Shown: piece by piece, positions 39,817-49,320 of the stretch
How the letters are laid out: every line of letters begins with the position of its first letter
Position numbering within the stretch: position 1 is the stretch's first letter
Assembly: GCA_964593795.1 (NCBI GenBank)
Contig: CAZQJC010000020.1
Location: 5,096-69,095, forward strand
Direction: 5' to 3'
Length of the DNA: 64,000 nt
DNA from: JAHFDS01 sp964593795
GTDB taxonomy: Bacteria; Myxococcota_A; Polyangia; JAHFDS01
Notes under the pieces: model-generated
The model's database searches: none
Told to the model about the DNA's origin: nothing
Seen by the model: the letters and a program-made list of their open reading frames with translations, nothing else
Program-made: the position numbers and the translations under genes

Positions 39817-40899
39817 CTACGACGGGTCGCTGCCGCGCCGGCGGAGCTCCTTGGTCTGGGCGGCCTGCTCGGCCTCGGCCTGGGCGAGATCCTGGAAGGG
39901 ATCCTGCGCGTGCTCGAACTGCAGGATGCCGAGCGTCTGGAAGCGCTCGCGCTGCCGATCGCTCAGGAGGCCAATGCGCTTGACCGCCGGCACGATCTTG
40001 GCGAACAGGAAGGACCGGAACATCTGCTGGCCGACGTTGTCGAGCGCGAGCTTGACGCACTCCTGCACCGGCATGCCCATCTTCTCCCAGACCTGCTGGA
40101 ACAGGAACCGGTCTCGCATGAGGACCGCGGCCTCGTAGACGAAGTCCTCGCGCTCCCGGACGTCGCTCTCCTTCTGGTCGGCGTAGTGGTCACGGAGGGA
40201 CAGCACGCCGTACGCGACGTGGCGGGCCTCGTCGAGCATGACGTAGTGCGTGAGCTGCTTGAGCAAGGGCTCCGTCGTGTTCTGGCGGATCATGCCGAAC
40301 GCGGCGAGCGCGAGACCCTCGACCATGATCTGCATGCCGAGGAGCTTCATGTCCCACCGCGAGTCGGTGAGGATGAGGTCGAGGAGCTTCTTCAGGTGCG
40401 GGCTGATCGGATAGGAGAGGCGGCACTTGTCGTGGACGTAGCGGTCGTAGACCTCGACGTGGCGAGCCTCGTCCACGACCTGCGTGGCGGCGTAGTACTT
40501 CGACTCCATGTCGGGCACCGCGGCCACGAGCTGCGTCGCGGCCATCATGGCGCCCTGCTCGCCGTGCAGGAACTGCGAGAGCGTCCAGGCGTTGAGCTCG
40601 GCTTGCAGCGTCTCGGCCTCCCGCGGCGTGAGCTTGGCGAGGATCGCCGAGCCGTGCAGCGGATGGAACTCGGGCGGGCCCGCGGGCTTGGAGATGTCGA
40701 CGTCGGTCTGCCAGGGAAGGACGTCGTCGGGGATCCATTGCGCGCGCTTGGCCTTCTCGTAGAGCGTGCGGAGCTCCTGACGCTGGCGCTCGTAGCTCCA
40801 GTTGTAGATGAGGTCGAGCTGGACCTCGAGGTGCTCGAGGTGCAGCGTGCGGGTGGCGGCGGCGGATTCGGCGCGGGCCTGGCTCTCGGTCTGGAGCAT
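39817..40899 (-). CDS. Ferritin-like diiron protein
   Basis: A 360-residue helical protein of the ferritin-like/diiron oxygenase superfamily. Two DEARHV motifs (DEARHVEVY and DEARHVAYG) plus upstream glutamates (HGEQGAMM; MVEGLALAAF) form two half-sites, as in R2-like and long-chain hydroxylase families. The reaction is unknown; oxidation of a fatty or aromatic substrate is plausible given the adjacent TetR regulator. GGGAGGGA lies just before ATG 40899. Divergent from the TetR gene; the space between holds paired operators. Confidence 0.8.
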   Translation of the reverse strand: MLQTESQARAESAAATRTLHLEHLEVQLDLIYNWSYERQRQELRTLYEKAKRAQWIPDDVLPWQTDVDISKPAGPPEFHPLHGSAILAKLTPREAETLQAELNAWTLSQFLHGEQGAMMAATQLVAAVPDMESKYYAATQVVDEARHVEVYDRYVHDKCRLSYPISPHLKKLLDLILTDSRWDMKLLGMQIMVEGLALAAFGMIRQNTTEPLLKQLTHYVMLDEARHVAYGVLSLRDHYADQKESDVREREDFVYEAAVLMRDRFLFQQVWEKMGMPVQECVKLALDNVGQQMFRSFLFAKIVPAVKRIGLLSDRQRERFQTLGILQFEHAQDPFQDLAQAEAEQAAQTKELRRRGSDPS

Positions 40900-40934
40900 G
40901 CGGTCCCTCCCTGCGGCGCGGTGAGTGGGCGTGT

Positions 40935-40948
40935 TTGACGCCCGTCAA
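40935..40948 (+). promoter_or_regulatory. Perfect palindrome upstream of the ferritin-like gene
   Basis: TTGACG-CC-CGTCAA, a perfect 14-nt dyad about 36 nt upstream of ATG 40899, in or near its 5' leader. Its sequence differs from the paired TetR-type sites next to it, so it may bind another regulator. Confidence 0.4.
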
Positions 40949-40964
40949 GCCTTGGGTCCGAAAG

Positions 40965-40978
40965 TGAAGTTGACTTCA
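40965..40978 (+). promoter_or_regulatory. Operator 1 for the adjacent TetR regulator (putative)
   Basis: TGAAGT-TG-ACTTCA, perfect 6-bp arms, in the context AAG-site-GTTTTTGG. It sits over the likely -10 region of the ferritin-like gene, whose -35 would be TTGACA (41007-41002, minus strand). Confidence 0.6.
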
Positions 40979-41015
40979 GTTTTTGGCCCGCGAGGGGGTG
41001 CTGTCAAACAAAAAG

Positions 41016-41029
41016 TGAAATCGGGTTCA
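41016..41029 (+). promoter_or_regulatory. Operator 2 for the adjacent TetR regulator (putative)
   Basis: TGAA-N6-TTCA in the context AAAG-site-TCTTTTGG, the same flanks as operator 1, with centres 51 bp apart (about five helical turns). It ends 20 nt before the TetR start codon, so the regulator may repress itself. Confidence 0.55.
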
Positions 41030-41049
41030 TCTTTTGGCAGGATGAAGGC

Positions 41050-41757
41050 GTGCCGAAGGCGCAGCCTCGAGCCGCACGCGCCCGGCGCGCGGCAGACCCG
41101 CCCGCTCGGAAGAGCGTGGTGCCACCGTCGCGCCAGACGCGGGAGTTCACGCAGCAGCGCGCGCACGACACGCACGCGGCCCTGATGTCCGCGGCGCGCG
41201 AGGTCTTCGCGGAGCTCGGCTTCGACGCGGCCCAGACCCCCGACATCGCGCGCCGCGCGGGCGTCAGCGTCGGGACCTTCTATCGCTACTTCCACGACAA
41301 GCGGCAGGCGTTCGTGGAGCTCATCACGCAGCACCTCGAGGCCGCGCACGAGGACATCTTCGCGCGGCTGCAGCCGGAGCGCTTCGCGGCGTCGGTGCCG
41401 GTCGGCGACCGGCGCGCGGCGGTGGACGCCGTGCTCGAGGTGATCTTCAGCTTCCTGCAGCGCTTCCCGGGCCTCGAGCGCGTGTACCTCGAGATGTCCC
41501 TGCGCGATCCCGAGGTGGAGCGGCTGCGCGTGGAGTTCGAGGAGAAGGGGCGGCATGCGCTGGCGCAGCTCATCGAGGTGCTCGTGCCGCGGAGCCGAGT
41601 GCCGGACCCGCGCGCGGCCGCGCAGGTGATCCAGGTGGCGGTGCTCGAGGTCGCGATCGGCGCGCTCGGCGTGCGCGGGCCGCACCATCCGGGGGCGCCG
41701 CTCGAGGCGGTGCGCGAGGCGCTGGCCCAGATGCTCGACCGCTACCTTTTCGCCTGA
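41050..41757 (+). CDS. TetR-family transcriptional regulator
   Basis: A 235-residue repressor. A disordered basic N-terminus of about 40 residues precedes the helix-turn-helix LMSAAREVFAELGFDAAQTPDIARRAGVSVGTFYRYFHDKRQAF, which is textbook TetR. The C-terminal ligand domain is helical with no recognisable effector class. GTG 41050 lies 6 nt after CAGGAT, a weak -10, so the mRNA may be leaderless. Likely repressor of itself and the divergent ferritin-like gene. Confidence 0.92.
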   Translation: MPKAQPRAARARRAADPPARKSVVPPSRQTREFTQQRAHDTHAALMSAAREVFAELGFDAAQTPDIARRAGVSVGTFYRYFHDKRQAFVELITQHLEAAHEDIFARLQPERFAASVPVGDRRAAVDAVLEVIFSFLQRFPGLERVYLEMSLRDPEVERLRVEFEEKGRHALAQLIEVLVPRSRVPDPRAAAQVIQVAVLEVAIGALGVRGPHHPGAPLEAVREALAQMLDRYLFA

Positions 41758-41782
41758 CGCCCGCGCACGGTACGCTGCAGCC

Positions 41783-42556
41783 GTGCGCGTCCCTGTGATC
41801 TCGCTGCTGCTGCTGGTCGGCTGCACGGCCCGCGAGCCCCTGCGCGCGCTGTCGGCCGACGGCGCGCCGGCGGACGCATCCGCGGACGCGAATGGATCGC
41901 GCCGGGACGCCCCGCCGCGACCCGACGCGCCCCCCGCGTGCACGATGGCGGTGCGGCCGACGATGCCCGACCGTGCCCCGGCGATGGCGGGGACCGGGTG
42001 GGCGTGCGCCGTCGCCGATTGCGCCGATCGCGGGAGGACGGGCAACCCCTGTCGGGATGCCGACCTCGAGCCCAACGACTGCCTGAGCGGCGCTGCGCGC
42101 ACGGGCTCGCGCGTCGGCGACATCCTCTCCAACTTCGGGCACTGGGTGGACTTCGCGCTGTGCCCCGCGGGAGAGGTCGACTGGATCGGCTTCGACGCCG
42201 ACGAGGCGCAGCACGTGGTCGCGCTGGTCACGTACCGAAAGGGCGAGGGCGACCTCGACGCGGCGATCGTGGACTCCGCCGGGCGCACGCTGGCGGTGTC
42301 GCAGGAGACGAGCGGCCTCGAGACGGTGGAGCTCGACGCACCGGCGAAGGGGCGGTACTGGCTCGTGGTGCTGGGGGCGGACGGGCAGCAGAGCGCGCGC
42401 TACGACTTCACCATCGACCTCGCCTGCGGGACAGGTGCACCGCCGTGCCCGAGCGGACACACGTGCCAGATGGGGCGCTGCCGGCCCCCGCTGCCTCCGG
42501 ACGCCGCATCGCGTCCGGACGCCGCCGTCCCGCGGGACGCCGCGGCCCGCGACTGA
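41783..42556 (+). CDS. Hypothetical lipoprotein with PPC-like domain
   Basis: A 257-residue lipoprotein (signal VISLLLLVGC). A disordered Asp/Ala/Pro linker leads to a central domain DVDWIGFDADEAQHV-like (EVDWIGFDADEAQHVVALVTY; DLDAAIVDSAGRTLAVSQE; GRYWLVVLGADGQQSARYDFTIDLAC), which resembles the bacterial pre-peptidase C-terminal (PPC) sandwich. A Cys pair region (CPSGHTCQMGRC) and a Pro/Asp/Ala tail follow. Start GTG 41783 follows TACGCT (41771-41776) by 6 nt. Confidence 0.78.
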   Translation: MRVPVISLLLLVGCTAREPLRALSADGAPADASADANGSRRDAPPRPDAPPACTMAVRPTMPDRAPAMAGTGWACAVADCADRGRTGNPCRDADLEPNDCLSGAARTGSRVGDILSNFGHWVDFALCPAGEVDWIGFDADEAQHVVALVTYRKGEGDLDAAIVDSAGRTLAVSQETSGLETVELDAPAKGRYWLVVLGADGQQSARYDFTIDLACGTGAPPCPSGHTCQMGRCRPPLPPDAASRPDAAVPRDAAARD

Positions 42557-42914
42557 ACCCGAACCGGGCTCGGGCTCGGGCTCGGGCTCGACGGAAGCGC
42601 AACACGGCTACGGAACGAGTTGCTCCACTTCGAAGAGCGCGCCACGGCCGAGGCTGCCGTTGCCTCCGGCGATCAGGATGCGAGCGAAGCGAGCCGCAAG
42701 GGCGTAGCGAGCGCAGCGAGCCGCAAGGGCGTAGCGAGCGCAGCGAGCGAAGACGCAGGGAAGGGGGCCCAGTTGAGCTTGCTCAACTGGGGGAGGGGCA
42801 GGCGTGCCCGCTGCGCAGACCTCCAGGCAAGGGGTCTGCGACGGCACGACGTGCGCACTGCACGAAGCAGTAGGGGGTCGGCGGTGGCCGCCTTCCGAGG
42901 CGGCCACACGTAGG
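42557..42914 (-). repeat. Composite hairpin repeat, copy 2 (3' of the preA-like gene), with tandem units
   Basis: A 358-nt gene-free stretch. (GGGCTC)x4 at 42566-42589 is a microsatellite. Two exact 27-nt units lie at 42689-42715 and 42716-42742. Then GGGAAGGGGGCCC flanks a palindrome with 11-bp arms (42768-42778 and 42781-42791), followed by the GC-box (42789-42813), an inverted repeat GCAGACC/GGTCTGC, and a hairpin GTGGCCGCC/GGCGGCCAC (42884-42907), 7 nt from the preA-like stop codon. Orientation follows the preA-like gene (minus). See copies at 11640-11880 and 63900-64000. Confidence 0.8.
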
Positions 42915-44036
42915 CTAGTTCGTCGAGAGGTCGGTTGTCTCCTTCGCGATGTCGCCCTTCCAGGTCTCGCCGTCCTTGTTCGTGCCGGCGGCGGCGCGAG
43001 TGGCCTTGAGGTCGGCCTTGGCCTGGGCCTGGCGGGCCACGAGGTCCATGTGCGTCGAGAAGTACGGCAGGCTCTTGCCGATGAAGTCGGTCAGGCGCTC
43101 GAACTTGTGGTCGACCATGAACTTCTCGAGGTCGGCCTTGAGCTCGCTGATGATCTCGTAGCCCCGGAGCATCGCGCCCGTGCACACCTGCACCGTGCTC
43201 GCGCCGACCAGGAAGAACTGCGCCGCGTCGGCGCCGGTCTCGATGCCGCCCATGCCGCTGATCTGCACGCCCGGGTGCGCGCGCGCGATCTCCATGACGT
43301 GACGGAGCGCGATGGGTCGCACGGCCTGGCCGGAGTAGCCGCCGGGCACCGAGTAGCCCTCGACCGTGGGCAGGGGCCGGAGCGTCTTGAGGTCGACGCC
43401 GCAGATCGACAGGATCGTGTTGATCGTCGAGATGCCGTCGGCGCCGCTCTCGAGGGCCGCCCGCGCGGGGACGACGGGATCGCCGACGTTGGGCGTCATC
43501 TTGGCCCACACGGGGATCTTCGAGACCTCCTTGACCCAGGCGACCACCTCGCAGACGAGGTCGGGGTTCTCGCCCATCGCCATGCCCATCTTGCGCTCGG
43601 GCAGGCCGTGCGGGCACGAGAGGTTCAGCTCGAAGCCGTCGACGCCCGTCTCCTGCACGCGGCGGATGATCTCGTGCCAGGCCTCGCGGCGGTACTCCTC
43701 CATCACCGACGCGATGAGGACGCGCGAGCTCCCGTACTGCTTCTTGAGCTGGCGCAGGTCGTCGAGCCACGCGTCGAATGGACGGTCGCTGATGAGCTCG
43801 ATGTTCTCGAACCCGACGACCTCGCCCTTGTCGCGCGACTTGAGCTTGGCGTAGCGCGGCGAGGTATTGATGACCTTCGACGCGTCGAGGCTGATGGTCT
43901 TGCACACCATGCCGCCCCAGCCGAGGTCGTACGACTTCGCGATCACGCGCGCGTTGGTTCCCGGCGGGCCCGAGCCGAGCACGAAGGGGTTCTCGAAGCG
44001 CATGCCGTTGACGGTGATCCCGAGGTCGATGGCCAT
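42915..44036 (-). CDS. PreA-like dihydropyrimidine dehydrogenase subunit without ferredoxin domain
   Basis: A 373-residue FMN-binding TIM-barrel of the dihydroorotate/dihydropyrimidine dehydrogenase family. ENPFVLGSGPPGTN, DLGWGGMVCKTI, ELNLSCPHGLPERKMGMAMGENPDL and VWAKMTPNVGD are close to NAD-dependent dihydropyrimidine dehydrogenase (PreA). Normal PreA ends in a ferredoxin-like domain with two CxxCxxC clusters; none is visible here, and no PreT partner gene is adjacent. The substrate may be a pyrimidine, but this is not certain. The gene stands alone between gpsA (divergent) and the composite repeat. Confidence 0.82.
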   Translation of the reverse strand: MAIDLGITVNGMRFENPFVLGSGPPGTNARVIAKSYDLGWGGMVCKTISLDASKVINTSPRYAKLKSRDKGEVVGFENIELISDRPFDAWLDDLRQLKKQYGSSRVLIASVMEEYRREAWHEIIRRVQETGVDGFELNLSCPHGLPERKMGMAMGENPDLVCEVVAWVKEVSKIPVWAKMTPNVGDPVVPARAALESGADGISTINTILSICGVDLKTLRPLPTVEGYSVPGGYSGQAVRPIALRHVMEIARAHPGVQISGMGGIETGADAAQFFLVGASTVQVCTGAMLRGYEIISELKADLEKFMVDHKFERLTDFIGKSLPYFSTHMDLVARQAQAKADLKATRAAAGTNKDGETWKGDIAKETTDLSTN

Positions 44037-44103
44037 AGAACGACGAATCTAACCCGAGCGGCGCTCGGGCCCAAGACCGCACCTTCCCTGGTAGCATCGC
44101 GTG

Positions 44104-45111
44104 ATGGCGAACGAACGGCTCGAGGTGGGAGTCCTCGGCGCGGGGAGCTGGGGGACGGCGCTGGCCAAGGCGCTCGCGGACGGCGGCCACGCGGTCACGC
44201 TGTGGGGACGGGGCGCCGACGCGATGCGACAGATGGACGAGGCCCGCGAGAACACCACGTACTTGAAGGGCGTGCGCCTGCCCGCGAACCTGCGGGCGAC
44301 GAGCGACATCGCGGCCGCCGTGCGCGGCAAGGCGATGGTGCTGTCGGTCGTGCCGTCGCAGGTGACGCGCGCGACGCTCGCGGGCTGCGCGCGGGACATC
44401 GCCCCGGGCACGCTGCTCGTCGGCGCGTCGAAGGGCATCGAGAACGAGACGCTCGAGACGATGGATGAGGTGTTCGCCGAGGTCGTCCCGCACGCGCGCG
44501 CCGTGTTCCTGTCGGGGCCGAGCTTCGCGCGAGAGGTCGGCCGCGGCGTGCCCACCGCGGTCGTCGCGGCGTCGCTCGACGCCGAGGCCGCGCAGGCGAC
44601 GCAGCGCGCGTTCTCGAGCGAGCGCTTCCGCGTCTACACGAGCGACGACGTGGTGGGCGTCGAGATCGGAGGCGCGCTCAAGAACGTCATGGCGATCGCG
44701 TCGGGGATCTCGGACGGCCTGGAGTTCGGCTACAACACGCGCGCGGCGATCATCACGCGCGGGCTGGCCGAGATGGCGCGCCTCGCGGTCAAGCGCGGGG
44801 GCAATCCGCTCACGCTGGCGGGGCTTGCCGGGATGGGCGACCTCGTGCTCACGTGCACCGGCGACCTCTCGCGCAACCGGCACGTCGGCGTGGAGCTCGG
44901 CCGCGGCCGCACGCTCGAGCAGATCCTCGGTGGAATGAAGGAGGTCGCCGAGGGCGTTCGCACGACGAAGAGCGCGCACGACCTGGCGCGCCGCGAGGGC
45001 GTGGACATGCCGATCACCGCGGCCGTGCACGCGGTGCTCTACGAGGGCAAGCCGCCGCGTGACCTCGTCATGGACCTCATGACGCGCTCGCTCAAGGACG
45101 AGCGGGGCTAG
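44104..45111 (+). CDS. gpsA: Glycerol-3-phosphate dehydrogenase [NAD(P)+]
   Basis: A 335-residue cytosolic enzyme that makes sn-glycerol-3-phosphate for phospholipids. GVLGAGSWGTALAKALADGGHAVTLWGRG is the Rossmann motif; LSGPSFAREV and EIGGALKNVMAIASGISDGLEFGYNTRAAIITRGL are GpsA signatures, with the catalytic Lys in GALKN. ATG 44104 was chosen over GTG 44101 because TAGCAT (44092-44097) ends 6 nt before it. It is followed after 3 nt by the deacetylase gene. It works opposite to GlpD at 6523-8115. Confidence 0.95.
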   Translation: MANERLEVGVLGAGSWGTALAKALADGGHAVTLWGRGADAMRQMDEARENTTYLKGVRLPANLRATSDIAAAVRGKAMVLSVVPSQVTRATLAGCARDIAPGTLLVGASKGIENETLETMDEVFAEVVPHARAVFLSGPSFAREVGRGVPTAVVAASLDAEAAQATQRAFSSERFRVYTSDDVVGVEIGGALKNVMAIASGISDGLEFGYNTRAAIITRGLAEMARLAVKRGGNPLTLAGLAGMGDLVLTCTGDLSRNRHVGVELGRGRTLEQILGGMKEVAEGVRTTKSAHDLARREGVDMPITAAVHAVLYEGKPPRDLVMDLMTRSLKDERG

Positions 45112-45114
45112 CGC

Positions 45115-46152
<1,038 letters not shown>

Positions 46153-46214
46153 GCCGCGCGCGCCGCGAGCGGAGGTGTAAGACGCGGCGCGGCAAGAGGT
46201 CGGGCGATGCCACA

Positions 46215-46243
46215 TTGAGCCTGTCAGGGGTTCGCCCTACGCT
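46215..46243 (+). promoter_or_regulatory. Promoter of the kinase at 46301
   Basis: TTGAGC (46215-46220), 17-nt spacer, TACGCT (46238-46243). Transcription would start near 46250, just before a TTG (46253) that is in frame with the kinase. Confidence 0.55.
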
Positions 46244-46300
46244 GGGCGGCGCTTGACAGTGGCGGTCGGGCAAGCGAAACCGCCGATCGGTTCGGAGCGG

Positions 46301-47848
46301 ATGGCCGAAGAAGGATCGTCGTCGGAGGCGGGCAACACCATCGCGGGGCGCTACACGCTCGTGCGACACCTCGCGACCGGCGGGATGGCCGAGCTTTACC
46401 TGGCGCGCCTCGGCTCGCTCGGCGGCTTCCAGAAGGACGTCGTCATCAAGCGCATCCACCCGCGCTTCGCCGACCACGCCAAGATCACCAAGCTCTTCCT
46501 CGACGAGGCGCGCATCGCGGCGACCCTCTCGCACCCGAACATCCTGACCGTCCTCGACGTCGGAGAGGAGAACGGCACGCTCTACATCGTCATGGAGTAC
46601 ATCCGTGGCGAGAACCTCTGGACGATCGCGCGGCGCGGCGTCGAGGCGCACCGGTTCCTGCCGCTGCCGCACGCGGTCCGCATCGTGTCCACCGTGTGCG
46701 AGGGCCTGCACTACGTGCACACGCGCAAGGGCCCCGACGGCCGCCCGCTCGAGATCGTGCACCGCGACGTGTCGCCGTCGAACATCGTGGTGTCCGCCGA
46801 CGGCGTGGCCAAGCTGGTCGACTTCGGCATCGCGCGCTGGGCCCTGCGGTCGTTCGACGATCGCAGCCTGGTGACCGGCAAGCCGAACTACATGGCGCCG
46901 GAGCAGCTCCGCGGCCTGCAGGTGGACGCGCGCGCGGACGTGTTCGCGCTCGGCATCGTGCTTTGGGAGATGACGGTCCAGAAGCGCCTCTTCCGGGGCA
47001 AGCCCGACGAGGTGACGCGGCGCATCCTCGACGAGGACGTGCCGCGGCCGAGCGAGGTGATGCCCGGCTACGCGCCGGAGCTCGAGCAGATCGTCATGCG
47101 CGCCCTGGAGAAGCAGCCGGAGGCGCGCTGGGAGACCTGCGCAGAGCTGCACGACGCGCTCGAGACGTTCGCCGTCGAGCACAAGCTCCGCGCGTCGTCG
47201 ATCTCGATTGGTCTGTTCGTGCGGGACCTCTTCGCGATGCGCACGCAGCCGTCGTACCAGGACCTCGAGGACGCGCGGGCGTGGGGCGAGGAGGACGAGA
47301 TCGAGATCGAGGAGGACCTCGACTTCGACCGCGCCGAGGCGGAGAGCGCGCCGCTCGGCGGTGCCGCCCCGAAGAGGCGCATCGGGACGCCGCCGCCGCC
47401 GATCCCGGGGCCCACCGAGGCGCCACAGGCGGCCGCGCCGGCTGCCTCGCAGGGCGGGGAGGGCGGGAGCGATCCGGCCCTCGTCATCGATCCGCCGCCG
47501 TCGGCGAGCACCAGCGGAGCGCGGCCCGTGCCCTCGGCCAGCGGACGTCAGCTCGCGCTGTCCGGAAGCGGGAGCCGGCCGGCGCTCACGTCCAGCGGGC
47601 GCCAGGTCACGAGCGTGCCCATCCAGACCGGCCCGGCCGCCGCAGCCGTGAAGGAGGGGCGCAAGAGCGCGCCGCCGCCAGGGACGAGCGGTCGACAGAG
47701 CGCCGTCCCCCCGGGCCGCGCTTCACGGCCGCCGATGGACGCGCGCAAGGTGCCGCTCCGACCCCGCTCGCGGGTGCCGCTCCTCGTCGTCCTCGCGCTC
47801 GTGGTCGCCGCGGCGGCCGCGTTCGCGTGGACCGCGCTGCACAAGTAG
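46301..47848 (+). CDS. C-terminally anchored Ser/Thr protein kinase
   Basis: 515 residues. The kinase domain shows LATGGMAELYLARLG, VVIKRIHP, HRDVSPSNIVVS, VDFGIARW and MAPEQLRGL. A disordered linker rich in Pro/Ser/Gly (about 370-485) is followed by a C-terminal membrane segment (VPLLVVLALVVAAAAAFAWTAL) with almost nothing beyond it, so the protein is tail-anchored with its kinase in the cytoplasm. Start alternatives: TTG 46253 (near the predicted RNA start) or ATG 46301 (GGAG 3 nt upstream). No external sensor domain. Confidence 0.87.
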   Translation: MAEEGSSSEAGNTIAGRYTLVRHLATGGMAELYLARLGSLGGFQKDVVIKRIHPRFADHAKITKLFLDEARIAATLSHPNILTVLDVGEENGTLYIVMEYIRGENLWTIARRGVEAHRFLPLPHAVRIVSTVCEGLHYVHTRKGPDGRPLEIVHRDVSPSNIVVSADGVAKLVDFGIARWALRSFDDRSLVTGKPNYMAPEQLRGLQVDARADVFALGIVLWEMTVQKRLFRGKPDEVTRRILDEDVPRPSEVMPGYAPELEQIVMRALEKQPEARWETCAELHDALETFAVEHKLRASSISIGLFVRDLFAMRTQPSYQDLEDARAWGEEDEIEIEEDLDFDRAEAESAPLGGAAPKRRIGTPPPPIPGPTEAPQAAAPAASQGGEGGSDPALVIDPPPSASTSGARPVPSASGRQLALSGSGSRPALTSSGRQVTSVPIQTGPAAAAVKEGRKSAPPPGTSGRQSAVPPGRASRPPMDARKVPLRPRSRVPLLVVLALVVAAAAAFAWTALHK

Positions 47849-47864
47849 CGGTACCGTCCGCGCG

Positions 47865-49073
47865 ATGCTGACGTTCGCGGACATCGAGCAAGCGCGCTCT
47901 CGCATCGGCGATCAGATCTTCGTCTCGCCGTGCGCGTACTCGGAGACGTTCTCGAAGCTGACCGGCAACAAGGTCTACTTCAAGCTCGAGAACCTGCAGA
48001 TGACCGGCTCCTTCAAGGAGCGCGGCGCCTGCAACCGCATCCTGCTCCTCTCGACCGAGGAGAGGCGGCGCGGCGTCGTGGCGGCGTCGGCGGGCAACCA
48101 CGCGCAGGGGGTGGCCTACCACGCGACCCGCAACGGCGTGCGCGCGGTCATCGTGATGCCCGAGACCACGCCGCTCGTGAAGATCGCGGCGACGCGCGGC
48201 TACGGCGGCGAGGTGGTGCTGCACGGCGCGAACTACGACGCGGCCTACGAGGAGGCGCAGCGGCGCGCGCGCGAGGAGGGCCTGACGCTCCTGCACGCGT
48301 TCGACGACGAGGCCATCATGGCCGGGCAGGGCACGCTCGGCCTCGAGCTGCTCGAGCAGAACCCGTACCTCGAGGTGGTGCTGGTGGCCGTGGGCGGCGG
48401 AGGCCTCGCGTCGGGCGTCGCGGTCGCGATGAAGGAGACCAACCCGCGCATCAAGGTCATCGGCGTGCAGACCGCGCGCGTGCCCTCGATGAAGGCGGCG
48501 CTCGCGGCGGGCGGGCCGGTGGTGCTGCCGGCGGCGCACACGATCGCGGACGGGATCGCGGTGCGGCGCGCGGGCGACCACACGGTGCCCGTCCTGGCCC
48601 GCTACCTCGACGACCTCGTCACGGTGGACGAGGACGAGCTCGCGAACGCCGTGCTGCTGCTGCTCGAGCGCGAGAAGACGGTCGCCGAGGGCGCCGGCGC
48701 CGCGCCGCTGGCCGCGCTGGTGCAAGGCCGCACGGGGATCACGGGCAAGCGCGTCGCGTGCGTCATCAGCGGCGGCAACATCGACGTCACGCTGCTCGCG
48801 CGCATCATCGACCGCGGCCTGGCCAAGGACGGGCGCCTGCTGCGCATGCGCGTGCACATCCCGGATCGCCCGGGCGCGCTCCACCTGCTCACGGGCATCG
48901 TGGGGCAGCTCGGCGCGAACATCATGGACATCCAGCACGACCGCACGTTCGACAACGCCGAGATCAGCGAGACGATCGTGGACGTGACCTGCGAGACGCG
49001 CGGCACCGAGCACGCGCTCGCGCTGCGCGAGGCGCTCATCGCCGCCGGCTACGTGCTCGACCGGCTCGAGTAG
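47865..49073 (+). CDS. ilvA: Threonine ammonia-lyase
   Basis: A 402-residue PLP enzyme (fold type II) that deaminates threonine to 2-oxobutyrate, the entry to isoleucine. The PLP Lys is in LQMTGSFKERGA; SAGNHAQGVAY and VAVGGGGLASGVA are PLP-binding loops; GNIDVTLL closes the core. A C-terminal ACT domain (MRVHIPDRPGALHLLTGIVGQLGANIMDIQHDR) is of the single-ACT type seen in TdcB-like bacterial enzymes with valine/isoleucine control. ATG 47865 follows TACCGT (47852-47857) by 7 nt. Confidence 0.93.
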   Translation: MLTFADIEQARSRIGDQIFVSPCAYSETFSKLTGNKVYFKLENLQMTGSFKERGACNRILLLSTEERRRGVVAASAGNHAQGVAYHATRNGVRAVIVMPETTPLVKIAATRGYGGEVVLHGANYDAAYEEAQRRAREEGLTLLHAFDDEAIMAGQGTLGLELLEQNPYLEVVLVAVGGGGLASGVAVAMKETNPRIKVIGVQTARVPSMKAALAAGGPVVLPAAHTIADGIAVRRAGDHTVPVLARYLDDLVTVDEDELANAVLLLLEREKTVAEGAGAAPLAALVQGRTGITGKRVACVISGGNIDVTLLARIIDRGLAKDGRLLRMRVHIPDRPGALHLLTGIVGQLGANIMDIQHDRTFDNAEISETIVDVTCETRGTEHALALREALIAAGYVLDRLE

Positions 49074-49320
49074 TCCGCGCGGCGAGAGCTCGAGGGGCCC
49101 CGCACCCGCCGCCGGGGACGCCCCCCGGACCTCACCTGGGCGAAGAAGGGGGGAAGATGCGCAAGGCTGCCCGGAGGGCGACCAAGCGACGGTGCGGAGC
49201 AACCTCGCGGCAGGGCGAAGCACCCGTCGTGCCAGCGAACACCCCGTCGAACATGCTGGATCTGCGCGCTCGGGGTCCGGGGCCAATTGCCCCGGCGGGG
49301 CGGGAAGGGGCAGCCCGCCG
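49074..49320. other. Gene-free gap between convergent ilvA and GH31, with palindrome
   Basis: Nothing coding is visible. The right half holds CCGGGGC-CAATT-GCCCCGG (49276-49294), a palindrome between GC-rich flanks, with GGCGGGAAGGGGCAGCCCGCC right of it. The flank resembles the GC-box of the composite repeats elsewhere but matching is weak; it may be a diverged relative or simply a bidirectional terminator without T tracts. Confidence 0.35.

Noticed and set aside
42566..42589. (GGGCTC)x4 as a regulatory or phase-variation tract
   Set aside because: Lies after a stop codon and outside any promoter; ordinary slippage repeat.
42689..42742. Tandem 27-nt units considered as a CRISPR array or as coding (Ser-Glu-Pro-Gln-Gly repeats)
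   Set aside because: The two units are directly adjacent with no spacer, no cas genes are present, and the same unit occurs once in copy 1 outside any gene.
46253..46258. TTGACA as a -35 element
   Set aside because: No -10 at 16-18 nt; the better promoter is TTGAGC-N17-TACGCT at 46215-46243.
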